DNA of 64,000 nt from Cupriavidus malaysiensis (lineage in GTDB: Bacteria; Pseudomonadota; Gammaproteobacteria; Burkholderiales; Burkholderiaceae): assembly GCF_001854325.1 (NCBI RefSeq), contig NZ_CP017754.1, forward strand, positions 806,001 through 870,000, in the 5' to 3' direction. Of this stretch, positions 50,713-59,245 are shown one piece after another (the first letter of the stretch is position 1; every line of letters begins with the position of its first letter). Below the pieces are notes generated by a model. The model was not told the origin of the DNA. It made no database searches and saw only the letters and a program-made list of their open reading frames with translations. Made by a program: the position numbers and the translations under genes.

Positions 50713-52556
50713 CAGGCCACCACCACTTCGCGGAACATGCCTGCGTCCATATGCAGCATCAGGTGGCAGTGCCATGCCCAGCGCCCCAGCGCATCGGCCG
50801 TGACCAGAAAGCTGATGCGTTGCGCCGGCTGCACGGGAATGGTGTGGCGCCGCGCCTGAAAAGATCCGTCCGGCGTTTCCAGCTCGCTCCACATGCCGTG
50901 CAGATGCATCGGGTGCGTCATCATCGTGTCGTTGTGCAGGATGACCCGTAGTCGCTCGCCGTGCTTGAAGAAGACAGGCGTCGACTGGCCGAATTCCACG
51001 CCGTCGAGCGACCAGGCATAGCGTTCCATGTTTCCCGTCAAGTGCAGCTCCACCTCGCGCCCCGGGCCGCGCGCATCCATCGCGCCGCCAATCGTGTGCT
51101 GGTCCGACAGAGTCAGGACGCGTCGCCCGTTGTTGCGCAGTCCGATGCCGGGATCGTCGAGATTGGTCCGTGCCATGTCGACACGCATGTCCGTGCTGGC
51201 GCCGTACTCCGTGCGCGCGTGCCGCGCCTTCGTGCTGGGCACCTTGAGCGGATCTGCCACCTCCATGCCTTGCCTGCCGGAGATGGTGTGCTGGCTATGG
51301 TCCATCGCCATGCCACCATGCTGGCTGTGCTCCATGGGCATGGCTCCATGGTTCATCGCGGCATGATCCATGCCGCCATGGCCCATGCTCCCCATCATGT
51401 CGGCCATGGCGAGCCATTCCACCTTGTCCGGCGCGGGCACCGGCGCCTGAAGCCCCTCACGAGCGGCCAGCGTGCCGCGGGCAAAGCCTGTCCGGTCCAT
51501 GCTTTGCGCAAAGATGGTGTGAGCTTCGTCGGTCGGTTCGACCAGCACGTCGCATGTCTCGCCAGGCCCGAAGCGGAATTCGTCGATGGTGACCGGTTCG
51601 ATGTTCTGGCCATCGACCTGGACCACCTTAAGCTTGAGTCCCGGAATGCGCACATCGTAGAAGGTATTGCCCGCACCATTGATGAAGCGGAGCCGCACCT
51701 TTTCGCCCGGACGGAAAAGCCCCGTCCAGTTGCCGGCAGGCGTGACCCCGTTCATGAGGTAGGTGAGCGTTGCCCCGGACAGGTCGGCAAGATCCGTCGG
51801 GTTCATTCGCATCTGGTTCCACATCTTCCGCTTGTCCAAGGCGGCCTTGAGGCCGTCATGGGAGATGTCACGGAAGAAATCCAGGACCGTGGGCTGGTTG
51901 TAGTTGTAATAGTCGCTCCGGACCTTGAGCTTGGAGAGCACCCGCATCGGGTCCTCGTCTGTCCAGTCCGACAACAGCACGGAGTAGTCCCGGTCGGCGC
52001 GGACGGGGTCGCCGTCGCCTTCGATGATCAGGCCACCGTAGACGCCCGTCATCTCCTGGAAGCCCGAGTGCGAGTGATACCAGTAGCTGCCCGTTTGCTC
52101 GACCTTGAACCGGTATGTGAACGTTTCGCCGGGCGCGATCCCGGCAAAGCTGATGCCGGGCACCCCGTCCATCTGGAACGGCAGGATGATGCCGTGCCAA
52201 TGGATCGAGGTTGGCTCGTTCAGGCGGTTCGTGACACGAATGGTGACGGTATCGCCCTTGCGCCAGCACAGCGTGGGGCCAGGCAGCATTCCGTTGATGG
52301 TCTGCGCAACGCCCGGCCTGCCGGTGAAGTTCACCGCGGCATCCTCGATGACCAGATCGAACTCGCTACCGCGCAGCACGGGCGCAGTACCGCTGCCGGC
52401 GTGTGGCCGGGCGGATGTCGCTTGAGGCCAGGCTCCCGTCGGCAATCCGCCTAGTGCTCCCAGTACGCCACCGGCAGCCAGTCCCTGGACGAAGCGACGC
52501 CTGGAAAGGCCATGAGGCCCGGGCAGAACGAAGCCCGCGGAGGTTTTCGAACGCAT
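50712..52556 (-). CDS. copA: Copper resistance multicopper oxidase CopA
   Basis: Periplasmic multicopper oxidase, oxidises Cu(I) and binds extra copper. 614 residues from the ATG at 52556. Twin-arginine signal SRRRFVQG (residues 18-25). Copper ligands: HWHG at 119-122, HSH at 161-163, HPMHLHGMW and HCHLMLHMDAGMF at the C-terminus (types 1-3 centres complete). A Met/His-rich insert (ADMMGSMGHGGMDHAAMNHG onward, about residues 375-415) is the hallmark of CopA/PcoA. First gene of copABCD; divergent from copR. Confidence 0.96.
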   Translation of the reverse strand: MRSKTSAGFVLPGPHGLSRRRFVQGLAAGGVLGALGGLPTGAWPQATSARPHAGSGTAPVLRGSEFDLVIEDAAVNFTGRPGVAQTINGMLPGPTLCWRKGDTVTIRVTNRLNEPTSIHWHGIILPFQMDGVPGISFAGIAPGETFTYRFKVEQTGSYWYHSHSGFQEMTGVYGGLIIEGDGDPVRADRDYSVLLSDWTDEDPMRVLSKLKVRSDYYNYNQPTVLDFFRDISHDGLKAALDKRKMWNQMRMNPTDLADLSGATLTYLMNGVTPAGNWTGLFRPGEKVRLRFINGAGNTFYDVRIPGLKLKVVQVDGQNIEPVTIDEFRFGPGETCDVLVEPTDEAHTIFAQSMDRTGFARGTLAAREGLQAPVPAPDKVEWLAMADMMGSMGHGGMDHAAMNHGAMPMEHSQHGGMAMDHSQHTISGRQGMEVADPLKVPSTKARHARTEYGASTDMRVDMARTNLDDPGIGLRNNGRRVLTLSDQHTIGGAMDARGPGREVELHLTGNMERYAWSLDGVEFGQSTPVFFKHGERLRVILHNDTMMTHPMHLHGMWSELETPDGSFQARRHTIPVQPAQRISFLVTADALGRWAWHCHLMLHMDAGMFREVVVA

Positions 52557-52650
52557 GAAGTGGTTCCTCTTCCCTATTTCTCTGGCACCTCGCAATGGTG
52601 CCACGAGCGAAGATTAGAGATCCCGGGCTAACTTTGAAATGACTCGAATA

Positions 52651-52677
52651 TTACATTCCAGTAAGGTGGGCGTAATG
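52651..52677. promoter_or_regulatory. Candidate CopR operator between copA and copR
   Basis: The 194-nt divergent gap is AT-richer than its surroundings. Within it, TTAC (52651-52654) and GTAA (52661-52664) form an inverted repeat around ATTCCA, and a second GTAATG follows at 52672, exactly 11 bp after the first GTAA. Helically spaced short repeats of this kind suit a response-regulator dimer. Assignment to CopR is inference from position. Confidence 0.4.
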
Positions 52678-52750
52678 TTCCCTCCAGCCCGTACACTGGC
52701 GTCGTTTCGGGATCAAGGGAATCCAGGATGCGTGCGGACGGGGAGAGGCG

Positions 52751-53437
52751 ATGAAGCTGCTGGTGGTCGAGGATGAAGCGAAGACGGGCGAATACCTGCG
52801 CCAGGGCCTCTCGGAAGCAGGTTTTGTGGTGGATCTCGTGCGCAATGGTCAGGACGGCCTGCATATGGCCTCGACGGAGAGCTACGACCTGTTGATTCTC
52901 GATGTCATGCTCCCGGACCTGGATGGCTGGAAAGTCTTGCAGCGCTTGCGTGCCTCGGAGAATCCCGTGCCCGCTCTGTTCCTGACAGCGCGAGACAGCG
53001 TCGCCGATCGCGTGAAGGGTCTGGAACTGGGTGCCGATGACTATCTGGTGAAGCCGTTCGCCTTTGCCGAACTGCTTGCCAGGGTCAGGACACTGCTGCG
53101 GCGCGGCGCCGGTAGCCAGCCCATCGATCGCGTTCAGGTCGGCGACCTGGTACTGGATCTCGCGCGCCGCCGGGCTATCCGGGCCGGTCGCAAGATCGTC
53201 TTGACCAACAAGGAGTTCGCACTGCTCGAGCTGCTGGCGAGACGTCGGGGCGAAGTGCTGCCTCGGTCCTTGATCGCCTCCCAGATCTGGGACATGAATT
53301 TTGACAGCGACAGCAATGTCATCGACGTTGCCATCCGTCGCCTGCGCGCGAAGATCGACGACGAATACGAAACGAAGCTGATCCAGACGATACGCGGCAT
53401 GGGTTACGTGCTGGAGGCACCCGGGGACGACGCCTGA
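52751..53437 (+). CDS. copR: Copper-responsive response regulator CopR
   Basis: 228-residue OmpR/PhoB-type regulator. Receiver domain with acidic pocket [12 protein letters not shown], phosphoacceptor D51 in [14 protein letters not shown], and K in [15 protein letters not shown]-terminal winged helix ([54 protein letters not shown]). Overlaps copS by one base. Divergent from copA, its expected target. Confidence 0.94.
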   Translation: MKLLVVEDEAKTGEYLRQGLSEAGFVVDLVRNGQDGLHMASTESYDLLILDVMLPDLDGWKVLQRLRASENPVPALFLTARDSVADRVKGLELGADDYLVKPFAFAELLARVRTLLRRGAGSQPIDRVQVGDLVLDLARRRAIRAGRKIVLTNKEFALLELLARRRGEVLPRSLIASQIWDMNFDSDSNVIDVAIRRLRAKIDDEYETKLIQTIRGMGYVLEAPGDDA

Positions 53438-54828
53438 TGCGCAGGTATTCGCTCACCACGCGCCTGACGGCATTGTTCTCCCTGTCGTCGACCTGCGTGC
53501 TGCTAGGACTTGGCCTGCTGATCTACACGGCCATGAACCGGCATTTTGCCGACGAAGACTACGTCATGCTGCGCGACAATATGCGCCTGGTGGAAAGCAC
53601 CATTACCATGGGTTCGACCGCGACATTGCCAGCACGTCTCACCGAGACCTACCAGCATCACGCAGGGCTGCTGGTATTGGTGCGCGATGCTCCGGGTCGC
53701 ACACACTATGCCTCGCCCGGATTCGACACCACGCTCGCCCTCGAGGCGCTGGAGCAGCACGGTGACAAGGGTGACGTCATCCAGTGGACCGACGCCGGCA
53801 AGGCGTATCGCGCGCTGCGGGCATCGATGGTGGCGCAGGATGGCCAATCCGTGGAAGTCGTTCTTGCCATGGACACCGAGATCCATGCGCATTTCATGCG
53901 GGCATTCCGCAAGTCATTGGTCTTCTATGTCGCGCTGGCGGCGCTTGCCAGCGGCGTCCTCGGCTGGTGGGCGGCGCGGCGCGGCTTGCTGCCGCTGCGG
54001 ACCATGGCATCGCGCGCGCAGACCGTCACGGGCGAGAAGCTCTCCGAGAGAATGCCGGTCGATGCCGTACCGGTGGAAATGGCGGACCTGGCATCCGATC
54101 TGAATGCCATGCTCGACCGCTTGCAGGACGACTTCCGGCGGCTGTCGGACTTCTCGTCAGACCTGGCACATGACCTGCGCACACCGCTGACAAACCTGAT
54201 GACCCAGACGCAGGTCGCGCTTTCGCAGCCCCGGGACGCCGCCAGGTATCGCGAGATACTCGCCTCCAATGCCGAGGAGTTGCAACGGCTTTCGCGGATG
54301 GTCTCCGACATGCTCTACCTGGCCAAGATGGAGCACGGCCTTGACCTGCCACACAAGGAGGTCATCTCCGTCGAGTCCGAAGTGTCCGCGCTGTTCGAGT
54401 TCTACGAGGCATTGGCCGAAGACAAGGGCATTGAATTCGAATGGCGGGGGCAAGCCACGATCGAGGGAGATCGCCTGATGCTGCGACGGGCGCTGAGCAA
54501 CTTGCTGTCCAACGCATTGCGCCATACGCCGGCTGATGGGAAAGTCCTGATCGAGGCGAGCTCCGATATGCACGAAGTCAGCATCGCCGTGGAGAACACC
54601 GGCCCGGAGATTGCCGTCGAGCTGCTGGCATCGTTGTTTGACCGGTTTTTTCGCGGCGACAAGTCGCGGGTGCGCCCGGAATCCGACAGCAGCGGCCTTG
54701 GCCTGCCGATCACGCGCGCCATCATGGCCGCGCATGGAGGGGATATATCCGTCGCCTCCGCAAACGGAAAGACGCGCTTCACACTTGTTTTTCCCCGCGC
54801 TCTTCCCCGCGCTGCGATCCACCCATGA
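53437..54828 (+). CDS. copS: Copper sensor histidine kinase CopS
   Basis: 463 residues. Heavy-metal sensor kinase type: helix about 11-32, periplasmic sensor about 33-160, second helix about 161-180, HAMP (GLLPLRTMASRAQTV), dimerisation/H-box SSDLAHDLRTPLTNL with H245, and ATPase domain (LSNLLSNALRHTP; VENTGPEI; FFRGDKSR; GLGLPITRAIMAAHGG). Starts at the last base of the copR stop (TGATG), so strictly coupled. Confidence 0.94.
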   Translation: MRRYSLTTRLTALFSLSSTCVLLGLGLLIYTAMNRHFADEDYVMLRDNMRLVESTITMGSTATLPARLTETYQHHAGLLVLVRDAPGRTHYASPGFDTTLALEALEQHGDKGDVIQWTDAGKAYRALRASMVAQDGQSVEVVLAMDTEIHAHFMRAFRKSLVFYVALAALASGVLGWWAARRGLLPLRTMASRAQTVTGEKLSERMPVDAVPVEMADLASDLNAMLDRLQDDFRRLSDFSSDLAHDLRTPLTNLMTQTQVALSQPRDAARYREILASNAEELQRLSRMVSDMLYLAKMEHGLDLPHKEVISVESEVSALFEFYEALAEDKGIEFEWRGQATIEGDRLMLRRALSNLLSNALRHTPADGKVLIEASSDMHEVSIAVENTGPEIAVELLASLFDRFFRGDKSRVRPESDSSGLGLPITRAIMAAHGGDISVASANGKTRFTLVFPRALPRAAIHP

Positions 54829-54865
54829 CGCTCCTGTGGGCAAACCATCTGCGCAAGGATCCCGA

Positions 54866-54894
54866 GCCCGCGCCCGCTGTCGCGCGGGCCTTTT
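54866..54894 (+). terminator. Terminator after copRS
   Basis: 8-bp GC stem (54866-54873 with 54882-54889, GCCCGCGC/GCGCGGGC) followed by CTTTT (54890-54894). Marks the end of the copper module. Confidence 0.7.
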
Positions 54895-54913
54895 CGTGCC
54901 CGCACCTGCGACT

Positions 54914-55477
54914 TCAGCAGGGCAGCTTGGTCGAGCGGCGGGTGCACAGGGTCAGCAGCCCCTTGAGCGTGTAGATCACGATCAGCGTGCCGCTGAGGTC
55001 GCCCACGAACATCACCAGCAGGCCCTGCAGCAGGTGTTCCCGCGCGCCGCTGAGGAACAGCCATGCGTGGTACAGCAGCGGGCTGGCGACCGAATAGGCA
55101 AGGACGCAGGCGAGCAGGCGCCGCGGTGTCAGGTTGACCAGCGAGGCCTTCAGGCCGAAGCGCAGCTGCGCCAGCCGGTAGACAAGGTAGGGTGCGACGG
55201 CGGCGATGATGCCACCCATGAAGGCGCGGCTGAAGTCGTGCGGGAAGAAGTAACCGAAGCAGACCAGCCAGGACGCGAACAGCAGGCCGACCGCGCCGGC
55301 TTCGCCGAACAGCAGGGTGCACAGCAGGCGCACGCCTGCCGGCAGGTAGATCCAGTTGATGCCGCGCACGTATTCCGAGCGGGCGAACACGCACTCGTTC
55401 AAGGCCAGGGCCGCGACGAACAGCAGCAGCGTCGCCAGCACCATGCCGGCCTGCAGGCGGAGCTTGGTCATTGACAT
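54914..55477 (-). CDS. Integral membrane protein, MASE1-like
   Basis: 187 residues, about five or six hydrophobic segments (GMVLATLLLFVAALALNECVF, INWIYLPAGVRLLCTLLFGEAGAVGLLFASWLVCFGYFF, GGIIAAVAPYLVYRLAQL, LLACVLAYSVASPLLYHAWLFL, GLLVMFVGDLSGTLIVIYTL). The pattern INWIYLPAGVRLL resembles the MASE1 membrane sensor domain, here without an output domain. Divergent from the winged-helix gene across 90 nt. Function unknown. Confidence 0.68.
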   Translation of the reverse strand: MSMTKLRLQAGMVLATLLLFVAALALNECVFARSEYVRGINWIYLPAGVRLLCTLLFGEAGAVGLLFASWLVCFGYFFPHDFSRAFMGGIIAAVAPYLVYRLAQLRFGLKASLVNLTPRRLLACVLAYSVASPLLYHAWLFLSGAREHLLQGLLVMFVGDLSGTLIVIYTLKGLLTLCTRRSTKLPC

Positions 55478-55567
55478 AGAATGGCGGCTGCGCGCGTGAA
55501 CGGGCGGCCGGAAACGGAGTGCCGATCATAGCGCAAACCAGTCTGACGCCAGCCTCGGAACGACCCC

Positions 55568-55918
55568 ATGACCCGACCCGCTGACATTTATTTGCGTTTC
55601 CTGCAACTTGCCGAAGCGGTGCGCGGCCTGCCTTCGCTGCCCGCGCTGGATCCTCTGGAGCAGCGCATCCTGGAGTGTGTCGGCCGTGCCGGCCTGGCCA
55701 AGGCACAGCTCTCCGTGCGCGACCTGATCCACCACGCCGAGCTGGGCTCTCCCTCGACCCTGCATGCGCGCTTGAAGTCCATGCGCGAGAAGGGCTGGAT
55801 CCAGTTGTCCGACACGGAAGACACCCGGCGCAAGCAGGTCGAACTGACCCAGGCCGCCTTGCGGCACTTCGCCAGGCTGTCCGACTGTGTGGTCAGGGCG
55901 GCCCGGCGCGACGGCTAG
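55568..55918 (+). CDS. Small MarR-like winged-helix transcriptional regulator
   Basis: 116 residues. Winged helix at about residues 25-100: LDPLEQRILECVGRAGLAKAQLSVRDLIHHAELGSPSTLHARLKSMREKGWIQLSDTEDTRRKQVELTQAALRHFARL. The recognition helix falls in LGSPSTLHARLKSM and the wing in TEDTRRKQVEL. Likely a DNA-binding regulator; target unknown, possibly the divergent membrane-protein gene. Directly downstream is the DnaA-box-like array. Confidence 0.78.
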   Translation: MTRPADIYLRFLQLAEAVRGLPSLPALDPLEQRILECVGRAGLAKAQLSVRDLIHHAELGSPSTLHARLKSMREKGWIQLSDTEDTRRKQVELTQAALRHFARLSDCVVRAARRDG

Positions 55919-55959
55919 GGCTGCTTCCGGGCCGGGGGGCGGGCGTGCAGCCGGCCGCC

Positions 55960-56105
55960 TGTCCACACGCTGCGCACAGCGTTTCCACAACTTGCGCACA
56001 GCTTGCGCACAGCTTTCCCGGCACTTATCCGGTAGTTTTCCCGCACTTGTCCCACACTTGTCCCGCCACTTATCCAGGGACTTATCCCAAGACTTATCCA
56101 CAGGA
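55960..56105. repeat. Helically phased DnaA-box-like repeat array
   Basis: Inside the 340-nt gap 55919-56258. Motifs on the plus strand: TGTCCACA (55960), TTTCCACAA (55982), TTATCCGGT (56025), TTGTCCCAC (56047), TTGTCCCGC (56058), TTATCCAGG (56070), TTATCCCAA (56082) and a perfect DnaA box TTATCCACA (56094-56102). The last five start 11, 12, 12 and 12 bp apart. In front, TGCGCACAGC units recur at 55971, 55993 and 56004. The remainder of the gap is GC-rich with a 10-G run (56152-56161); no gene seen. Confidence 0.75.
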
Positions 56106-56258
56106 TTTTGCGCGGCATGACCGCTTGTGCGCTTGTGCCGCGGCGTCGATCGGGGGGGGGGAGCCGGGGCGGGGTGCCGCATCGGCGTGCGCTACCGCCA
56201 GGAGATGGTCGGCCTGCCACCGCAAGCGCAGGCACCAAGCGGCAGGCGTCGGTCCGGG

Positions 56259-56927
56259 CTAGGCGGCTTCGGGCGGCCGCCGCAGATAGCGTTCCGCCAC
56301 GCCGCGCAGTACCGGCAGGCGCCCGCTGAAGAAATGGTCCGCGCCGGGGATCACCACCACCGGCAGCTGCTGCGGCCGGGCCCACTCGAACACGTGGCCC
56401 AGCGGCACGGTTTCGTCGCGTTCGCCGTGCACCACCAGGGCATGGGCCGGCACCGCCGGCGTGTCGTAGTCGCGGCGGCCGGCGATGGCGCCGGCAGGAA
56501 TGCCGGCCAGGATCAGGTGGTGGATCGCCACGCCTGCCTGCACCAGGCGCCCGGCCACGTGCGACTGCACGAAAGCGCCGAAGGAGAAGCCGGCCAGCGC
56601 CAGTTCCCCGTCCGGATGCGCCGCGCGCAGGCTGGCGACCACCGCGAGCAGGTCCTCGGTCTCGCCGATGCCCTGGTCATGCGTGCCCTCGCTGCGGCCC
56701 ACGCCGCGGAAGTTCGGCCGCAGTGTCAGGAAGCCGAACGATTGCAGCGCCCGCGCCAGTTGCTGCGGCACCTTGTGCAGGGCGGTGCCGCCCAGTTCGG
56801 GGTGCGGGTGGGCGACCACCGCCACGCCGCGCATCGGTCCCACGGGCGCATCGCGCAGGACATCGATATGGCCGGCGGGGCCGGCAAGGGCGATGCGTTC
56901 GGTCGGCGGGGGCGTGGTGCTGGACAT
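56259..56927 (-). CDS. Alpha/beta hydrolase (YcjY/dienelactone-hydrolase-like)
   Basis: 222 residues from the ATG at 56927 (MSSTTPPP). Alpha/beta-hydrolase fold: GVAVVAHPHPELGGTALHKVPQQLARALQSFGFLTLRPNFRGVGRSEG, nucleophile elbow LAGFSFGAF (Ser), acid in HGERDETVPL (Asp) and catalytic His in IPGADHFFSGRL. Complete triad. This small family is common in proteobacteria; substrate unknown. Confidence 0.87.
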   Translation of the reverse strand: MSSTTPPPTERIALAGPAGHIDVLRDAPVGPMRGVAVVAHPHPELGGTALHKVPQQLARALQSFGFLTLRPNFRGVGRSEGTHDQGIGETEDLLAVVASLRAAHPDGELALAGFSFGAFVQSHVAGRLVQAGVAIHHLILAGIPAGAIAGRRDYDTPAVPAHALVVHGERDETVPLGHVFEWARPQQLPVVVIPGADHFFSGRLPVLRGVAERYLRRPPEAA

Positions 56928-57093
56928 GACGGCGGGGAAACGGCTGCAGGCGCGGGCGGACGGGTCCGCATTGTCGCACGCCTGCCGCCGTCGGCGCGGT
57001 GCCCAGGCAGGGTGCATGGGCGGCAGCGTGCACCAGCGCCGGCATCGAGTGAACGATTATTGTGATCCATGTGCTGCTTTTCGCGGATTTCAT

Positions 57094-57105
57094 AACATAT
57101 GTTTC
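57094..57105. promoter_or_regulatory. Palindromic element AACATATGTT upstream of the solute-binding protein (candidate RpiR operator)
   Basis: AACATATGTTTC at 57094-57105, about 92 nt before the ATG at 57197. Its reverse complement, GAAACATATGTT, recurs exactly at 59246-59257 in the promoter of the aminotransferase gene. The core AACATATGTT is a perfect 10-bp palindrome. AT-rich context (CAT-AACATATGTT-TCATGG) within a 269-nt gap. Confidence 0.6.
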
Positions 57106-57196
57106 ATGGTTATCCATGATGGAACAGTTGTTGCTCATTGCTTAGCATCCGGATCGCGATGGCTCATCGCGTGGATGCCAACCCAAGGAGCATTGA

Positions 57197-58108
57197 ATGA
57201 AAGTCGTGAAGCGCACCAGCCTGGTTGCCGCATGCCTGGCCTCCCTGCTGGCCCAGGGCGTGGCCGGCGCCGCCGACGTGCCGGCCAGCCCGACGCTGGG
57301 CAAGATCAAGCAGGCCGGCATGATTTCGATCGGGCACCGCACCTCGTCCATCCCGTTCTCGTACTACGACAGCAACCAGAAGGTGGTGGGCTTCTCGCAG
57401 GACATCTGCGACCGCGTCATCGCCCAGGTGAAGAAGGCGACCGGCCTGCCGGCGCTGCAGGTGCGCATGGTGCCGGTCACCTCGCAGAACCGCATCTCGC
57501 TGGTGCAGAACGGCACCGTCGACCTCGAGTGCGGCGTGACCACCAACCTGAAGGCGCGCCAGCAGCAGGTCGCCTTTTCCACCACCTTCTTCGTGGCCGG
57601 CACGCGCCTGCTGGTGAAGAAGGACGGCCCCGTGCACGATTTCGCCGATCTGTCGGGCCGCACCGTGGTCACCAACGCCGGCACCACGTCCGAGCGTATC
57701 CTGCGCCGGCTCAACGACGAGAAGAAGGCCAATATCACCATCCAGAGCGCGAAGGACTACGGCGAGTCCTTCCTGATCCTGCAGTCCGGCCGCGTCGCGG
57801 CCTTCATGATGGACGACGTGCTGCTCTCCGGCGCCCGCACGCTGGCGCAGAATCCTGCCGACTGGACCGTGGTGGGCACGCCGCAATCCTTCGAGGCCTA
57901 CGGTTTCATGATGCCCAAGGACGATCCGGGCTTCAAACAGCTGGTCGACGGCGTGATGACGGGCCTGATGAAGAGCGGCGAGATCGAGGCGCTCTATGAC
58001 AAGTGGTTCAACAAGCCGGTGCCGCCCAAGGGGATCAACTTCGAATTCCCGATGAGCGACATGGTCAGGAAGGCCTACGCCAACCCGAACGACCAGGCCT
58101 TCGAATGA
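57197..58108 (+). CDS. Amino-acid ABC transporter substrate-binding protein (GltI-like)
   Basis: 303 residues. Signal peptide MKVVKRTSLVAACLASLLAQGVAGA; SBP_bac_3 fold starting TLGKIKQAGMISIGHRTSSIPFSYYDSNQKVVGFSQDICDRV, then SQNRISLVQNGTVDLECGVTTNLKARQQQVAFSTTFF, typical of glutamate/aspartate-binding GltI proteins. Periplasmic. No permease or ATPase gene follows: the next gene is an RpiR-type regulator on the other strand, so it must share a transporter encoded elsewhere. Confidence 0.92.
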   Translation: MKVVKRTSLVAACLASLLAQGVAGAADVPASPTLGKIKQAGMISIGHRTSSIPFSYYDSNQKVVGFSQDICDRVIAQVKKATGLPALQVRMVPVTSQNRISLVQNGTVDLECGVTTNLKARQQQVAFSTTFFVAGTRLLVKKDGPVHDFADLSGRTVVTNAGTTSERILRRLNDEKKANITIQSAKDYGESFLILQSGRVAAFMMDDVLLSGARTLAQNPADWTVVGTPQSFEAYGFMMPKDDPGFKQLVDGVMTGLMKSGEIEALYDKWFNKPVPPKGINFEFPMSDMVRKAYANPNDQAFE

Positions 58109-58241
58109 GGCCCGCGGCAGGGGAGGAGGGCGCCGGCGCGCCCGGTGTCCTGCATCGCTGGTGCGCCGGCCCGGTCCGCCGGCAGGCCTGGCACGGTTTC
58201 TTGCCGGGCCGCGTGCTTCCGCTGGCTGAGGATCCTGGACG

Positions 58242-59135
58242 CTAGCGGCCGCCGGCCGGCGCATAGGCGCCGGCCTGGTGGAGCTGGCCTTCGGCCAGTT
58301 CCAGGGCGCGGATCGCCCCCTTGCCCTGCTTGGCGAGCAGTTGCTCGACCAGGGCTTCGACGGTCGCCACGCCGGCGCTGACGGAGGGAAAGAAGGACGG
58401 GCTCTCCACCGAGAACAGCAGGGTGCAATCGGCCTCCAGTGCGATCGGCGACACCGTGCTGTCGGTCAGGGCGATGACCGTGCAGCCGCTGGCGCGCGCC
58501 AGCGTGGCGACGCGGATGCTCTCCTGCGAGTACGGCGCGAAGCTCGCCACGAAGACCGCATCCTCGGGCGCCAGCGCACGCAGTTCCATCTCCAGCGTGC
58601 CCGCCTCGCCGCGCACGAGATGCACCGAACTGCGGAACAGCCGGTACACATAGTGGAAGGTGAAGGCGATCGGGAAGCAGGCGCGGAAGCCGGCGATGTG
58701 CAGGCTGGGCGCCGCCGCGATCAGCTCGGCCGCGCGCGGCAGCGATTGCGCGTTGGCATTGGCGATGCGGTCCAGGTTCTGGTGCTGCGCTTCCAGCATC
58801 TCGGCCAGCATCCTGCCCGACTCGGTCTCACGCACCACCTTGCGGGCACGCTTGGCGTACGGCTGCGGGCCGGCGCGCAGCACGTCGACGAACAACTCGC
58901 GCAGGCTCTGCCAGCCGTCGAAACCGAGGAACTGCGACAGGCGTACCAAGGTGGCGGGCTGCACGCCGGCATTGCCGGCCAGCTTGCGCATCGACAGCAC
59001 CGGAATGTCTTGCGGATGGTCGAGCAGGTAGCGTGCGCCACCCTGGAATTGCGCGCTGAGTTCGGGAAACAGGCTGCGCAGCCGGGCGAGCAGTTCGTCG
59101 GGACTGCGTGGCGGTTGAAGGGGGTCGGATGGCAT
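58242..59135 (-). CDS. RpiR/MurR family transcriptional regulator
   Basis: 297 residues from the ATG at 59135 (MPSDPLQPPRS). N-terminal HTH_6 domain to about residue 80 (LLDHPQDIPVLSMRKLAGNAGVQPATLVRLSQFLGFDGWQSLRELF) and C-terminal SIS domain from about 130 (GFRACFPIAFTFHYVYRLF; AVFVASFAPYSQESIRVATLARASGCTVIALTD) that would bind a phosphosugar-like or other effector. Lies between the binding-protein gene and the divergent aminotransferase gene; likely controls both via the shared palindrome. Confidence 0.88.
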   Translation of the reverse strand: MPSDPLQPPRSPDELLARLRSLFPELSAQFQGGARYLLDHPQDIPVLSMRKLAGNAGVQPATLVRLSQFLGFDGWQSLRELFVDVLRAGPQPYAKRARKVVRETESGRMLAEMLEAQHQNLDRIANANAQSLPRAAELIAAAPSLHIAGFRACFPIAFTFHYVYRLFRSSVHLVRGEAGTLEMELRALAPEDAVFVASFAPYSQESIRVATLARASGCTVIALTDSTVSPIALEADCTLLFSVESPSFFPSVSAGVATVEALVEQLLAKQGKGAIRALELAEGQLHQAGAYAPAGGR

Positions 59136-59245
59136 CGGGAATTCCGGGCGATGAGTGTAACGATTGTTGCACAACTTCCATGACAGCCGTGCTGGCCCCT
59201 GCTGCCATCCGGGTTTGAAATGCATGTATCTTGTGTTTTATTGAG

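Noticed and set aside
56152..56161. 10-G homopolymer as a phase-variation switch
   Set aside because: It is intergenic, about 100 nt after the stop-side end of the hydrolase gene and not in a coding region or promoter core that I can identify.
55526..56182. Minus-strand frame with repeated DKS/DKW/DKC residues
   Set aside because: The pattern is the translation of the DnaA-box-like DNA repeats and it runs antisense to the winged-helix gene; no ribosome site.
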